Shown here: piece after piece, positions 6,723 through 7,026 of the stretch
Layout of the letters: each line of letters begins with the position of its first letter
Position numbering within the stretch: position 1 is the first letter of the stretch
Assembly (NCBI GenBank): GCA_013697015.1
Contig: JACCXL010000102.1
Span: 1-7,026 of the forward strand
Length of the DNA stretch: 7,026 nt
Reading direction: 5' to 3'
DNA from: Chthoniobacterales bacterium
GTDB taxonomy: Bacteria; Verrucomicrobiota; Verrucomicrobiia; Chthoniobacterales; UBA10450
Notes under the pieces: model-generated
What the model was told of the DNA's origin: nothing
Seen by the model: only the letters and a program-made list of their open reading frames with translations
The model's database searches: none
Position numbers and translations under genes: made by a program

Positions 6723-7026
6723 TTAACTTCGCGCGACCGCGCCGTCGTTTCCCCTTTTCACCATCCAGAGACCGACGAGCACCGCGAAGATCAGCAGATC
6801 GATCGCCAGATGGGAAGCGAAGCTCATGTTGCGTGCGGTGTGACCAAAACATCCGCAGCTCACATCGATACCGCGCGCCTTTGCGGCGATGCTCGCCGCG
6901 ATGAAGACAAGCATGAGCGCGCTCAGAATTGCGGTCGCGCCGAGACGCAGCCGATGCACGATCAAAGCGACTCCGCAGAGCAGTTCCAGCCACGGCAAAT
7001 AAAACGCGAGTCGCACACTCAGGGCC
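6723..7026 (-). CDS. MauE/DoxX-family redox-associated membrane protein, C-terminal part, cut by right edge
   Basis: The frame is open to the right edge and gives 100 visible residues. The GTG at 7016 is probably internal, because codons before it (A-L-S) continue the frame and relatives are about 130-150 residues with an additional N-terminal helix. Counting from that GTG, there are three hydrophobic helices at about 5-20 (LPWLELLCGVALIV), 28-45 and 69-86. A CGCFG motif (54-58) sits in the loop after the second helix. LPWLEL-CG together with the CGCF pair is typical of MauE-like proteins, which are thought to support disulfide formation or electron handling in the inner membrane, in mau clusters for methylamine dehydrogenase maturation. 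No other mau gene is visible, so here it is more likely a general redox or DoxX-type protein. Any partner would lie to the right of the window. Confidence 0.8.
   Translation of the reverse strand, partial: ALSVRLAFYLPWLELLCGVALIVHRLRLGATAILSALMLVFIAASIAAKARGIDVSCGCFGHTARNMSFASHLAIDLLIFAVLVGLWMVKRGNDGAVARS

Overview
The window looks like a piece of a soil Verrucomicrobiota chromosome, probably Spartobacteria/Chthoniobacterales-like. This is an inference from gene content: a C-terminal beta module of a type very common in secreted verrucomicrobial proteins, a DUF4139-like remnant, a bacterial GH63 glucosidase and a vanadium haloperoxidase, all with fairly GC-rich codon use. No rRNA, convincing tRNA, CRISPR array, phage gene or transposase is visible.

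Layout, left to right. (1) The 3' part of guaA (GMP synthase) on the + strand, cut by the left edge. (2) A short minus-strand remnant of a secreted DUF4139-like protein, with two compensating frame changes and no C-terminal part. (3) A large + strand gene for a cytoplasmic GH63/MGH1-like glycoside hydrolase. It carries, in frame, a 118-bp element built of nested inverted repeats (MITE/REPIN-like). (4) A minus-strand block read right to left: a secreted vanadium-dependent chloroperoxidase-type enzyme, followed directly by an orphan C-terminal beta module with no ATG. (5) A gene-poor stretch of about 360 bases with a strong hairpin. (6) The C-terminal part of a MauE/DoxX-like membrane protein on the minus strand, cut by the right edge.

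The genes do not form an obvious pathway. guaA is housekeeping. The GH63 enzyme probably acts on an intracellular alpha-glucoside or compatible solute. The haloperoxidase is exported and uses peroxide and halide. The MauE-like protein belongs to membrane disulfide and redox handling. I see no multi-gene undescribed system. The most interesting points are the inverted-repeat element absorbed into the GH63 coding sequence and the two gene remnants.
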